Shown: positions 12,901-23,333 of the stretch, piece by piece
How positions within the stretch are numbered: position 1 is the first letter of the stretch
Layout of the letters: each line of letters begins with the position of its first letter
Source of the DNA: Mycteria americana
Taxonomy: Eukaryota; Chordata; Aves; Ciconiiformes; Ciconiidae
Direction of reading: 5' to 3'
Length of the DNA stretch: 64,000 nt
NCBI RefSeq assembly: GCF_035582795.1
Contig: NC_134370.1
Span: 30,429,501-30,493,500, forward strand
The notes under the pieces: generated by a model
What the model saw: the letters and a program-made list of their open reading frames with translations, nothing else
Databases searched by the model: none
Told to the model about the DNA's origin: nothing
Position numbers and translations under genes: made by a program

Positions 12901-15900
12901 GTGCAACAAATTTTGAAATCTTCATTTCTGGCCCCTGAGTTCTGAGTACAGATTTACCATTCTGCTGAGCTCAATTCCTTGATTATAGACACATTGACTG
13001 GAGAGGTTTCCCCTTAAAATAGGTTCAATTTCCCGAAAGAGATGAAGGGAAATGTGGACGGCTGTAGAACAAATGAATAGCTGAGCAGTGTATGAAGTCT
13101 AGCCACTTAGTCTTTGCTGGCAGATTTAAATAAAAATCCTCATTTTGCACAGAAAAGAGATACAGAAATTCTGATCCTGCTTTGTGACTGGGAGGTTACA
13201 ACATTTTGTTCTTGAAAAACCCATTTTATAGCTGTCTTGTTTAGGGATTCCCCTGTGCATCCCAGCTGATGGTGAAAGACTCGCTTCAATTTCTGACTGC
13301 CAGAATAGCCTGGTGGGTCATGGATGTGCAATTCGACCTTAAAATATGATTCAATAAAGTGGTTCTGTATTGTATTGCTTCTAAAACCGGGAAGATTTGC
13401 ACATGTGTATTTGTATGCAAAACCGAGCTGTGTGACTTCGTTTAGCAGCTGATTGGTAGCTGCTTTGGTACCAAATGGGACAAAGTCATAGAGTTTTTTT
13501 CCACAGCCAGGGTACGTATTCTTCTGTTTACTCCACAGCTTTAACATCTTCTTCCTCAAATATAGATCTACATTTACACATACACGTCTACATGTATACT
13601 GTGCATGCATATATACTTATAAAAGCTTTGCCACTCTCCCTTTACATCTGTTAGTGACATTGAAAATATAATTTTGTAGGGAAAGAAAGAGTTTAAAATA
13701 AAGAAAGCCTTGTGTGACTGAAAGCTTGTTTTCTTTAGCCAACTAGCTCAGCTGGTCTGGTAAAAAAAAAAAAAAACACACAAAAGAAAACAAACTCTTT
13801 CAATAAATCTTACATCTCTTTGTTTATCATGCTTACTACTATTAAAACATCAGAGTATGCAAGGTATGTTGTTGGTATAATATTGTTTATTAAATACTGA
13901 ATCCCTGATTATTGAACTGTAGAGAATAACTACCATGATGAGGGCTGTGCATTGATGTATTCATAGTACACACAAAGAAATATAGTATTATGATTCAGAA
14001 TTACTAACTGGGATTTTAGATTAACTAATTCATCTCTAATTTTCCATTGGACAAATAAATGTTAACACCAGTGTTAGTACATGGAAACATAGACTTGTAC
14101 GTTGGTACTTAATTAGTTTAAGGTTGACTTGTAGTTTTTTTTTTTTAAAAGTCTATTTTTAAAACCATGAGGTTGAAAGTTGGGCTAATTGTTGGTAATT
14201 CTATTGCTTTCAGAATCTATTGCTTTTCAGAGTACATTCTTCCTTTGTTTCTCTTTTTTTAATCACAGCTTTTAATACAATAGATTCTGTATATAAAAAT
14301 ATCAGGTAGGTATTTATCAATTAACATTCCATCTCTTGTTCTCTTTGAAATATTTATTCAGCAGCTATCTTGCTCTAGGCATTGTTTTACTTCTTATTGT
14401 CCCTCCCTAGTGTCTCTCTATTCACAGTTAAATTGAAATACACAACAGTGATAAAAACAGAATCCTCATCTGCTTTATTTTTCATAACTCTTTATGCTGT
14501 TTTAGGCTAGGTATAGAACAGTTCCTCATAGTTACATAGGGGTGCTAAGAAACAGTTTATTCTGACTCCTGTGTTGATCTAAATAAAAAAGGTATTTTTT
14601 CTACATAGTCAAAATCCACCAAGAGGTGAAGTGCTTAGAAAATTTGAATGATTTCATGGATGTCTCAAAGCTTTAAAGATGAAAGGTCCAGCTTTTCTTC
14701 CTGATTAAGCTATGAGAATGATGAGGTGCTGTGGGCTTTTTCTACTTCAAAGGGTCATTCAAATATGACTCTAAGGACAGATGCCACAAAACTGTTTCCA
14801 TGAAGTTTGATAGAATGAATTCCTTTTGTGTTATGTGGAAGGATAAGGAGACTGTTCCCCTTGGCTCGTTCTACCTGTTGCTGTTCTGGACATTCAGGGC
14901 AGCTTTTAAAGAAGTACCTGCTAAGCTGCTGAACCTCCTAAGTAGTAGGAGTCTGACATCCAAAATCACATTAATAGCACTCATTACTTTTGATATAATT
15001 CTCCCAGGCAATTGCCTTACATTTGATATCAGTTAGGTCATATCAGGAATAAAGGATGCTTAAAAGATGCATTAGGGTATGGAAACCTGGCCTCCATGGG
15101 ACGGATTCTGTGCTGGCATATGTGTGACCAGCTCCTGTCAGCTATGGGAGAGCTGGCCTGTTACAGGAGGCAAAGTGTGGGTCAGCGTTTTGCAGCATTG
15201 TTACCTTTGAACAATTCAAGGTTAAAAACATGAATTTCCAAACTTGTTACACAGAGATTTGAATGTCAATGGCTGATTTTGACATTTCGAATACAAGAAG
15301 AACTGTTTCAGGCTGAACTCACACAGGCTGAATACGACCAATTCCTCCTAACAACAGCCCAAACAAAACACTGATAATAGAGCTATGAAAACCACCATTA
15401 CAGAGCTTTACCAAAATGAAATGAAGGAATTCACAACAACAAAGTAGTAAGGGAACACTGTGCTGAATATAAGCACATTGTGATAAAAGAACTTATCCAA
15501 GACTTAAAAGCAAATCCATAGCTGAACTGGCTTACTCAGTCTTGGCACCTAGTCTGTACTACAATAAAACATTCTGGTAAAAAAAAATTACGGCTGAATG
15601 CTAATACTATGAAGAAAATAGTAATTCCAAGTTCATTTCTCTAGGTTCTACACAAAATTAAGTTAATTGGTCATAGCAGTTTCTCTTGTCACGGGTTTTG
15701 TATATGTTAAAATCAGCAGCAATATTTGGCTTGATCGGTCACTTACGTGGTCATCCTTAGCAGAGAAGCCAGTCCTTTTGGATGTAATTTAATTGCTGGG
15801 ACTGATGAGGATGTTTTAATCTATCTCTGCTCCTATCAACTTTGGACTTCATGAAAGCATTAAATTTATTTTAAGTGCTACTTTTTCCATCACTATTTTA

Positions 15901-18900
15901 TGCCTCCCTCTAATACAGATTTCTGGTGCTTCTATAGCCCTGCTTTGTCTTTGATCACTGTAATAACTTTACAAAAGAATTGAAATCATTTATTTAAATA
16001 TAAAATATATCTTTTTAATGTAGCAGCTATGATGAATATACTATTTATCCAAAGACTGTGACAGAAGGTAATTTTATTTACCATTGAAACTAATCAAGAC
16101 TGAAAAAAAAAAATCAGTATTAGTAAATAATTTTAGTTTTAGAGAAGGCAATGATTTAAGGCTTAGTTCAAAGTCACCTGGAGGTGCTCTGTTTGCCCTG
16201 TGTTTTTACCCTTGCAGATTTACCATTTTAAAGAGCATTCATGTCTGAAACTGAAATAGGTGAAACTAATTCAGTATCTGGATGCCTCATGCTCTTCTTA
16301 AATTTGACAGTCTCTGTTACTTTGGGTTAATTTCCAGGGGAAACTCAGAAAGAATACGTTGGACACTTCAGATCTGCTAGTGGAGGAGTTTCCAAGGTTG
16401 TGCCCCTGCAGCAGAGCTACTGCTGGAGCACCCATCACCGGGAGGCTGCTGGCATACATCCCTGCCCATCCCTGGGGCTATCAGGGAGAGGAGGACCCAG
16501 ACAAGCACCCGCCTTTCTCTCAGGTACATTTTAAGAGTTTATAACTTCCCCTCTTTGCTCCTTCGGTAGCATATGCAAATCACTGCAGAAACAATAGTTT
16601 CTTTGTCACCTCTCTGCAAAGACTAAAGCTTCTACAATGGACAGCAGAACTAAAGGTATTTAAATCTTTATTCATTATTCCTTGCAACAGACTGGTAAAA
16701 GTGTGAGCATTTCCAAAATGTATCTAGGCTCATGTCATGTGACAATATCCACAGCCAGATCATTCACTAAGCGACACCTAGCAGCAGTGTTCTCTGCCTG
16801 GGCAGAAGTTACATGGGATAGCAAACAATTTTGAAACGAAAAAGGAAGATGCCAAGGTCTGAAATATCGTATATATTCCCTTTCTGCCCGATTAATTGGG
16901 ATCAGGTGCACTAATTGGGATGGAAAAAGTGTAGATTTTCAGGAAGAAAATTGGAAGTGAATCATAATAGTAAATAATTTTAACTTTCTTGTCTTTTGAT
17001 GACTGATTGCTTCATAGGCTTTCTCACTTGCTGTTGTCATCATTTTGCCCTAAATCTTGGAAAGATTTGAATTTTGGTTTAGAGCTTAGTCCAAGATAGA
17101 GTGCAATATACTGAAATATATTGCTGACTTGCTTTGGAGCAAGCCCTTTTGATGTCATTTTCCATATTTGCTTCCAAACTTTTCTTCCTCTGGCATCCTA
17201 AATTTATGTTCCTGATAAAAATCTCAGGGGTTACAAAGGCTTGAAGAGTAATATATGCATTTCTGTTATGTTGCAGTGGCTTCGGTATATCGCAAGGGCA
17301 TTGTTAAGACTAGTCACTATATTTCTCAGTCTGAAATCGTTATTAAGTGTGTTCTTAAGGGACTGATACAATACCACTAAAATCAGAATTTAAAAATTAT
17401 TTTGATTTTACTCTCGCCAAACAGAATTTCTCCCACTGAAATTCTTAGAATTTACGGTCAGCTAAAAGTGGAGAATATTGAGAATTTGGCTTGATAAGAA
17501 GGGAGTCAGGCTTTTAGGATTTCAGTTATTTAGTAATAATTTCTCCAAGGAAAGTATTCAGTTTACTAATATTTCCTGTTTGAAACATGTTTTGTAGGAT
17601 TTGGGGTGTGGGATTTTTTGCTAATGTCATGACGTATTTCAATTAATCATTATGAACCATGCCAAGATAAATATTTGAATTGTATATATTCATTGGTGTA
17701 CACGCAAGTGTAATTCTAAATATTTAGTGGCAGCCCTGGCATTTGCAAATAAGCTACACGATTTGAAAAACTGAGGACATGCTGACTGTTGAGGAGGAAT
17801 CAGCATACTCGCACCGTGTGAAAGGGTAAGTGTATTTTATCCAATTAATTTAGCCATGGGATTGTTATTCAGAGTTTATATTGCAGTGAGAGAGAGCAGA
17901 CTCTTCTTCTTATTCCAGAATTAACTGTCACTCATCTCACACCTGTCTATGACTGACATAATGCTAACTGGCAGCTTGCTAACGTCTCAAATGGCTGCCG
18001 TGCTTTTGAACTCTGCGGTGGATTTCTCACTCGTTGAGACTTGGCGCCATTCCTCCTGGGTACCAGGAGCATTCATAACATCCTGTGTAAAAATACAAGG
18101 AGGAATAATTTGGGCTCTACATTACACACAGGTATGTAGCCCAAGTCTCTTGACAACATGTTAGCTGAATAAAGCTTAGTCTGTTTGTCTTGCCTAATGG
18201 CTATTTTAGCAATCAGAGTGGGAGAGAGTACTTTAGTTCTGAGCACTTGCTAATGGGATCAGTGGAACGCTATTTATACGTTTCACATGGAAGAAGGAAT
18301 AGAGTTACATGCCGACCTCAGACAAAAAGCAAGGTTTTCCCTGACTGTGAACCAACCATTAGGGACACGTGTGTTGTAGCTGAGCTGGGGATGAAAGCTA
18401 AGCGGAGGAATGAAGTAAAGAATGTTCAAATGCCCTAATTTGGGAAAATACCCCAGCAGCATAACACCTATTGATACAACCAGCCCCAATTCCAGCATCC
18501 TTTGTTTGTGAAATTCTGATTCGTTTGCCACATCCAATTACCAGACTGCCAGAAGACAGCAAGTGAGGCGTGTGCTGGAGGAACTCGCAATTTCGAGAGA
18601 CTGTTTATGCTATCAGCAGCTGATCGCACCATAAAGCAAAGTAACTATAGAGGTTTTGTTGCTCACAGCTTCAGACAATGTTTACATGAATTAACAATTA
18701 ATATCTTCAGATATTTTGTAAAGCTGGGGAGGAAAGAAAGGCTTCTAACTGTGTGTGTATGTGGGATTGGAACATAGGCATCTCACATGCATACTGTTTT
18801 GGTGCTGAAATGGACATGGCTCCAAAAGGGTCTCATTTTCCAATCTTGAATTCCTGTTTCTTTTGTTGGCTATTCTGAGGATAGTTATCCTGAGATTTCT

Positions 18901-21300
18901 AGGACTGATTCCGTAACAGTTAAAGCAAATCTAACTCCTTTAACTCATTTATTACCTTTCACTATTTGAAGACTATGTGGCTGAACGTGGTTCTGCTGTA
19001 TGGAGGCATGTGTGAAGCTGGTCAGGAACAGCACCCTTGTAACAACAGAACCGTTAGCTGTGGCATACCTACTGCACAGCCAAAATGCAACCCCTGTGAC
19101 AAACAAAGCAATATATGCATAAACAGTATATCTGTTATGTGTGTCACACCAGTCCTTAAGAAAATACCACTTCTGCCTCCACTGTAGGTAAATAATTTTA
19201 TTCCATCCCAGTCACAGATGTCCTCAAGGAGATGCTAAGGATTTCTTTGCATATTATGAAGAAAAGTAAGTCAAGAAAAATAAAATATATGTTGTTTTCT
19301 GGTCATGATAAACATATTTCCAGAAAAAGTAAAAGAGTTGGGCTATGATACAGAATGAGTAGGAAGAAATGCAAGTGAAATTTACCAAATACCTACGTAA
19401 ATTAGAATTAATGTACTGAACAGATTCAGTTTAACAAGAGTGGGCTGATTTGAGAAACTGATTATGATTTGAATATTAATTTTTGAGGACAGAGAAATAA
19501 TCTAGAAGCATTCAGAGACTGTGTTTTTGTACACATCATAACATTTTAACTCATGACTAAATTATTACAGGAAGAGGTTTCCATACATTGCCTGCACTCA
19601 GGTGTCTGTCTAGGTGCATGGCATTTTGTTTTTTTTTTTAACTGAAGGATAACCTATTTAAAATACATTTGCATTTACTGTGGGGTTAAGGGAAAGCTGC
19701 TTTGAGCTTTCTGTATCAAGATCCATGCCATTTCATACTTTTAGACCAAAGAACTTTCTTCGAAGAGGATAATAGTCAATGGTAAGATCTTCATTAACTT
19801 ATCAGGGGAATACCTGTTTCTAAGTAATTCACGTCAGTAAGGCATACTGAAAGCATTCCACAATCAATTTCAAGAATAGTTTGTCAATCCTCAATGATAA
19901 GAATGGGAAATTGTAAGAAAACAAGCCTGAAAACCTTTACTCATAATACAGGAAGTCTTTCAATATTAAACAGTGAAATGGCTACACTTGAGTCATCTTA
20001 ATGGTATCACATCCTGACATCTTCCATTAGAACCATTACAAATTTTAGGAGCTGACAGCTTGAAAATCTTACTGGGGGGAAGAAGCGCAGTTGAGACAGA
20101 TGAAACACTGAAAGACTTCAGGACATAGTCGTGAGAAAAAATAAAAGCCCTCTGTCTTGTGAGGGTTGTAAAACATTTTTGTTGTGTTGTGTTCTCCCAA
20201 GAAGCATGTACAAATTGTTTGAGAATGAATACAAAGAACGATTCATATCGAGCTTAGTGAACAGCAATATGGTTGCGGAAGAGACAAGAATTAAAGGACA
20301 TTTGTAAAGGCAATGCGAAGCCCAGAGCAGGACAAAAGTATCCATAGTTTGCAAGGAAGGTGAGGACTGTGCAGGACAGGCACTCACAACTGAAACCACC
20401 TCATTCTGGATTTCCATAAGAAATCCTGGATTCCATAAAATCAGTGACAAAGCCTCCCTGGATTCCCAAGTCTTGCTCATTTGCTTGCTTTACTGGGCAT
20501 CCATTTGTGTGTACTGGGCAATGCTCATGTGGTTGTTTCTAAATGCTTTCTCCTAATCTTTTTGCCTCTTCATCGAAGGATTAGAAACCCATATATTCGT
20601 GTTTTCCAATGCCAAAGTGCTTTTTTATGAGGAAGTGTTTAAACAGTACACTTACCTGATAAGCCACTTGCACAGATTTTCCTGATAGCTGTTAGCATAG
20701 ACCCATCTTAGAGAAGCTGCCAAACTCCAGTTGGATTGCTTGAAGTGACAATAATCTAGAAGTCTAGTTAATGTAATTTTGGTATTGTATTATATTATAA
20801 ATGCTATGTATAAATATTAATATACTTTAAAATACATGACTAAGGAAATTATGTGGCAATACCAGGAAATGACACCAATGAGGTAACAGTTCAGAAGAAA
20901 GGGTTAAAAACTCTGTACATGTATAATTTTATAGACCATTTTCTAAAATTTTGAAAATGGTGATAAACCCACCCTTTGGGACACTGCTGTTAACCCTCCA
21001 GTGACCACCCCAGCTGTTTAAATGTGTTGTCCAGTAAGTGAATGGAAAGCGCACACTGTTGACCACATTGAACGTGGAGTTCAACTCCGGAGTAGACCAA
21101 AAAGCTGAAGTAGTTTCGATATGAAAACTTGTCTGGCAATGTCCTGAGAGCTGCAGCCTCACTACGTGCCTGTGCCACCAGTTGCCCCCCGGCTGCTGAA
21201 AAGGACCATCCTTCTGTTGCAGTGGTTTTTGTTTTCCTTTAGGGAATCTCTTTTAGGAACAACAACAAAATGCTGCTTATTGTTAGTTATCGGATAGCAT
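12901..21300. other. NRG3 upstream DNA without recognised genes
   Basis: AT-rich sequence upstream of the NRG3 promoter. A 156-codon minus-strand frame (13140-13610) has no recognisable domain and is not called. There is an A15 tract at 13762-13776 with CA/GA flanks. Several plus-strand frames near 18-19 kb are short and unremarkable. Distal enhancers may lie here but cannot be identified from one sequence. Confidence 0.5.
13762..13776 (+). repeat. Poly(A) tract, A15
   Basis: Uninterrupted run of 15 A, followed by short CACACA and GAAAAC sequence. Confidence 0.85.
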
Positions 21301-21472
21301 CAGCGTCGGAAAACACCATGTCCTGAGCCCTGGTCTTTCGCTGGGAATCCTCTCTGAAGGTGTCTCCACCTCCCTCATGGACGCGCACACCCCTCGCCGC
21401 TCCCCCCACACATGTCTTTTTTGACATAGAGCAGCAGCCTATTGGATTGCTACCACAGGATGGGTTCAGGCG

Positions 21473-21530
21473 CTCCCCCCCCCCGCCCCTTCTTTTTTCT
21501 TTTTCTTTCCTTTCCTTTCCTTCCTTTCCT
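21473..21530 (+). repeat. Polypyrimidine tract upstream of NRG3
   Basis: 58 bases with a single purine (G at 21485): a C-run followed by repeated TTTCC/CTTT units. Such polypurine-polypyrimidine stretches can form triplex (H-DNA) structures. It sits about 1.1 kb upstream of the NRG3 start codon, at the upstream edge of the GC-rich promoter region. Confidence 0.8.
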
Positions 21531-21825
21531 AGGCTCCGCTTGCCGGAGCATACACCCTCCCGAGGGGTTTGCCTGGATCATTTATTTATCTTGTGCGCAT
21601 TAAGAAACCACCATTAGGCTTTGGTGGGAGGCGCCTTACTTTCTGCGCGCTAGCCTGCCTCCCTTGCGCTGCGATAGGAATACACAATTGAACAGAAGCT
21701 GCAAGCTTGGCAGGAGCTGCCTTCTGCGTGCCCATTTATTTGCCGGATCCGTATTTTTTTGCCGACTGGGCCATTGCCGCTCCCCCTCCAGGGCTTCACC
21801 TTAATTCTTTTCGTGTGTGTGGGGA

Positions 21826-21840
21826 TTTTTTTTTTTTTTT
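21826..21840 (+). repeat. Poly(T) tract, T15
   Basis: Run of 15 T at the upstream border of the CpG island. Confidence 0.9.
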
Positions 21841-22103
21841 GGGAACCCTCGCTGGAGTTTCGATGCCGGGCCGGACTTAGCGCGGGCGCGGAGGAGCTGC
21901 GCGGAGCCGTGCCTCCTGCCCGCGGGCCCCGCCCGCCGATCGGCCTCCCTGGCCCGGCGCCGGCCGCGGGTTGGCCGCGGGGCCGCGGAGTGGCGGGTGC
22001 ACTGCGCCGCGCCGCCGCCTCCCCGCGGAGCAGCCGGGGGATGCTGCTGCGCCGCGGCCGGGCATAGGCAGGAGCCGAGCGGGCGGGGGAGGGAGCGAGG
22101 GAA

Positions 22104-22130
22104 GGACGGACGGACGGACGGACGGACGGA
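22104..22130 (+). repeat. (GGAC) tetranucleotide repeat
   Basis: Six perfect GGAC units plus GGA in the promoter-proximal part of the CpG island. Each unit boundary carries a CpG, so the repeat could vary in both length and methylation. Confidence 0.9.
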
Positions 22131-22191
22131 AAGAAAAGATCCCCCAGCCCAGAGGGGAGAGGAAAAAGAGGAGAGGCGAGAAGGAGCGCGA

Positions 22192-22197
22192 ATGTGA
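22192..22197 (+). other. Minimal start-stop uORF (conditional)
   Basis: ATG is followed immediately by TGA. It would act as a start-stop element only if the NRG3 transcript begins upstream of about 22190, which is not known. Confidence 0.3.
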
Positions 22198-22201
22198 AGG
22201 A

Positions 22202-22240
22202 ATGTGCCTGCCCGCCGCCGGAGCCGCACGCTTGGGATAA
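22202..22240 (+). other. 12-codon uORF (conditional)
   Basis: Short ATG frame encoding MCLPAAGAARLG, ending in TAA at 22238-22240. It is relevant only if transcription starts upstream of it. Confidence 0.3.
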
Positions 22241-22245
22241 AAAAG
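22236..22245 (+). promoter_or_regulatory. NRG3: Possible TATA-like element
   Basis: GATAAAAAAG is the only TATA-like AT-rich motif inside the GC-rich promoter. If used, it would place transcription start near 22265-22275. CpG-island promoters usually lack a working TATA box, so this is tentative. Confidence 0.2.
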
Positions 22246-22285
22246 AATAAATCGAGGAGGCTGATTCTTGCGACTTACTACCCGG

Positions 22286-22321
22286 AAAAAAAAAAAAAAC
22301 AAAAAAAAAAAAAAAAAAAAA
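22286..22321 (+). repeat. Double poly(A) tract in NRG3 promoter or leader
   Basis: A14 (22286-22299), one C, then A21 (22301-22321), set inside a GC-rich CpG island about 310 bases before the NRG3 start codon. It is either a nucleosome-poor promoter element or an A-rich segment of the leader, depending on where transcription starts. Confidence 0.85.
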
Positions 22322-22392
22322 CCTGAGAGCGGAGGGAGAAGAAGGAGAGCGAAGAGCTGACGCGGGCAGCGCAAGAGGAGGGCGCCCGGCGG

Positions 22393-22413
22393 ATGGCGCG
22401 GCCGTCCCGCTGA
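22393..22413 (+). other. NRG3 leader uORF 1 (6 codons)
   Basis: ATG frame encoding MARPSR, closed by TGA at 22411-22413. It lies in the sequence directly upstream of NRG3 and in a different frame from the main coding sequence. Confidence 0.5.
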
Positions 22414-22457
22414 CTCCGCGGCCGCGGGAGGCTGCGCGGGGCGGCGCGGCGCGGGGC

Positions 22458-22481
22458 ATGCCATGCCGGCGGCGTGACTGA
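22458..22481 (+). other. NRG3 leader uORF 2 (7 codons)
   Basis: ATG frame encoding MPCRRRD, closed by TGA at 22479-22481. It overlaps uORF 3 in another frame. Confidence 0.5.
22463..22477 (+). other. NRG3 leader uORF 3 (4 codons)
   Basis: ATG frame encoding MPAA, closed by TGA at 22475-22477. It overlaps uORF 2. GCATGCCATGC places two ATGs five bases apart. Confidence 0.5.
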
Positions 22482-22561
22482 GCGGGGCGCTCCCGCCGCC
22501 CGCTCCGCTGCGCCGCGCTCCCCTCCGCCCCGCTCCGCTCTCCTCCGCCCCCCTCCGCCGC

Positions 22562-22588
22562 ATGCCGCCGGCAGCCGCGGCGCGCTGA
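22562..22588 (+). other. NRG3 leader uORF 4 (8 codons)
   Basis: ATG frame encoding MPPAAAAR, in frame with NRG3 but closed by TGA at 22586-22588. That TGA shares its final A with the ATG of uORF 5 (TGATG). It also shows that NRG3 cannot start further upstream in this frame. Confidence 0.6.
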
Positions 22589-22626
22589 TGCCCCGGGGCC
22601 GCGGCGGCGCTGCGGACGGCCCCTAG
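22588..22626 (+). other. NRG3 leader uORF 5 (12 codons)
   Basis: ATG frame encoding MPRGRGGAADGP, closed by TAG at 22624-22626. Exactly one base separates this stop from the NRG3 ATG at 22628. Its start overlaps the stop of uORF 4. The arrangement would favour repeated termination and reinitiation, or leaky scanning, at the NRG3 start. Confidence 0.6.
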
Positions 22627-22627
22627 G

Positions 22628-23327
22628 ATGAGCGAGGGGGCTGCCGGCGCCGCGGCGCCCGGGGCGGCGGAGGCGGCAGCGGCGGCGGCGGGGGGCCCGG
22701 GCGGGGATGGGGCCGGGGGACCGCCGCGGGAGCTGCGCTGCAGCGACTGCATCGTCTGGAACCGGCAGCAGACGTGGCTGTGCGTCGTGCCCCTCTTCAT
22801 CGGCTTCATCGGCCTGGGGCTCAGCCTCATGCTGCTCAAGTGGATCGTGGTGGGCTCCGTCAAGGAGTACGTCCCCACCGAGCTGATGGACGCCAAGGGC
22901 GTGGGGCAGGACCCCTTCTTCCTCTCCAAGCCCACCGCCCCCCCCCGCGGCGCGGAGACCACCGCCGCCGCCACGCCGCGGCCGCCCAGCCGCGTCAGCC
23001 CCCGCCTCACCACGATGAGCCGGGCCCCCCCGCGGCCCCCCGGCACCCGCGGACCGGCGCGGGGCGGCCCGCGGCCCACGGCGGCGCGGCACCCCGCCGC
23101 GCCCCACACGGCGCCGCCCGCCAGCGGCCCCCCCGGCACCGCCGCCCGCGGCGCCCGGCCGCCGCCCGCCGCCCCCAGCACCCCGCCGCTGCCCGCCTGG
23201 CCCACTGCGGCACACGCTACCTCCTCCTACAAGATCTACGTCCACGACTCGGCGCCGTCCTGGACCTTGTCTCCCTTCCAGGAGTCTACCACCACCACGC
23301 CGGAGGCCAGCACGACCCCCAAAATCC
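22628..23327 (+). CDS. NRG3: Neuregulin 3, coding exon 1 (partial gene)
   Basis: NRG3 is a brain-enriched, membrane-anchored EGF-family ligand of the ERBB4 receptor. This exon encodes residues 1-233 plus one base. In order: an Ala/Gly-rich N-terminus (1-32); a conserved block with PPRELRCSDC, Cys38, Cys41 and Cys52; a hydrophobic membrane segment at about 51-76 ending in KWIVVGSVKEY; a conserved QDPFFLSKP block (94-102); a Pro/Ala/Arg/Thr-rich linker (103-190); and the conserved WPTAAHATSSY and SWTLSPFQ blocks (191-218). The start is the first ATG after an in-frame TGA at 22586-22588 and has A at -3. The exon ends ACCCCCAAAATCC before GTAAGT, leaving phase 1 as in mammals. EGF domain, second membrane segment and tail are on exons outside the window. 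The linker is shorter and more Pro/Ala/Arg-rich than in mammals. GC content and GC3 are extreme. Confidence 0.96.
22690..22719 (+). other. G-quadruplex motif in NRG3 coding exon
   Basis: Five runs of three to six G (22690-22695, 22699-22701, 22703-22706, 22709-22712, 22715-22719) are separated by loops of 1-3 bases, on the RNA-sense strand, 62-91 bases after the A of the ATG. This is a textbook strong G4 pattern. It encodes part of the Ala/Gly/Pro N-terminus. Confidence 0.75.
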
Positions 23328-23333
23328 GTAAGT
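23328..23333 (+). other. NRG3: NRG3 exon 1 splice donor
   Basis: GTAAGT follows ATCC and is a full consensus U1 donor. Splicing here interrupts the codon after Ile233 in phase 1. Reading through would reach TGA within two codons. Confidence 0.93.

Noticed and set aside
13140..13610. 156-codon minus-strand frame
   Set aside because: No family recognised and the composition is that of the surrounding intergenic DNA. A homology search could still rescue it.
21650..23245. 531-codon minus-strand open frame and a 442-codon companion frame across the CpG island
   Set aside because: They lie antisense to NRG3 exon 1 in very GC-rich DNA where stop codons are rare. The translation is Arg/Ala/Gly/Pro-rich, includes a homopolymer from the poly(A) tract and has no domain.
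22774..23331. 185-codon plus-strand frame overlapping NRG3
   Set aside because: An alternate-frame shadow of the NRG3 exon, rich in Arg, Pro, Ala and His. The overlapping NRG3 frame carries the recognisable conserved blocks.
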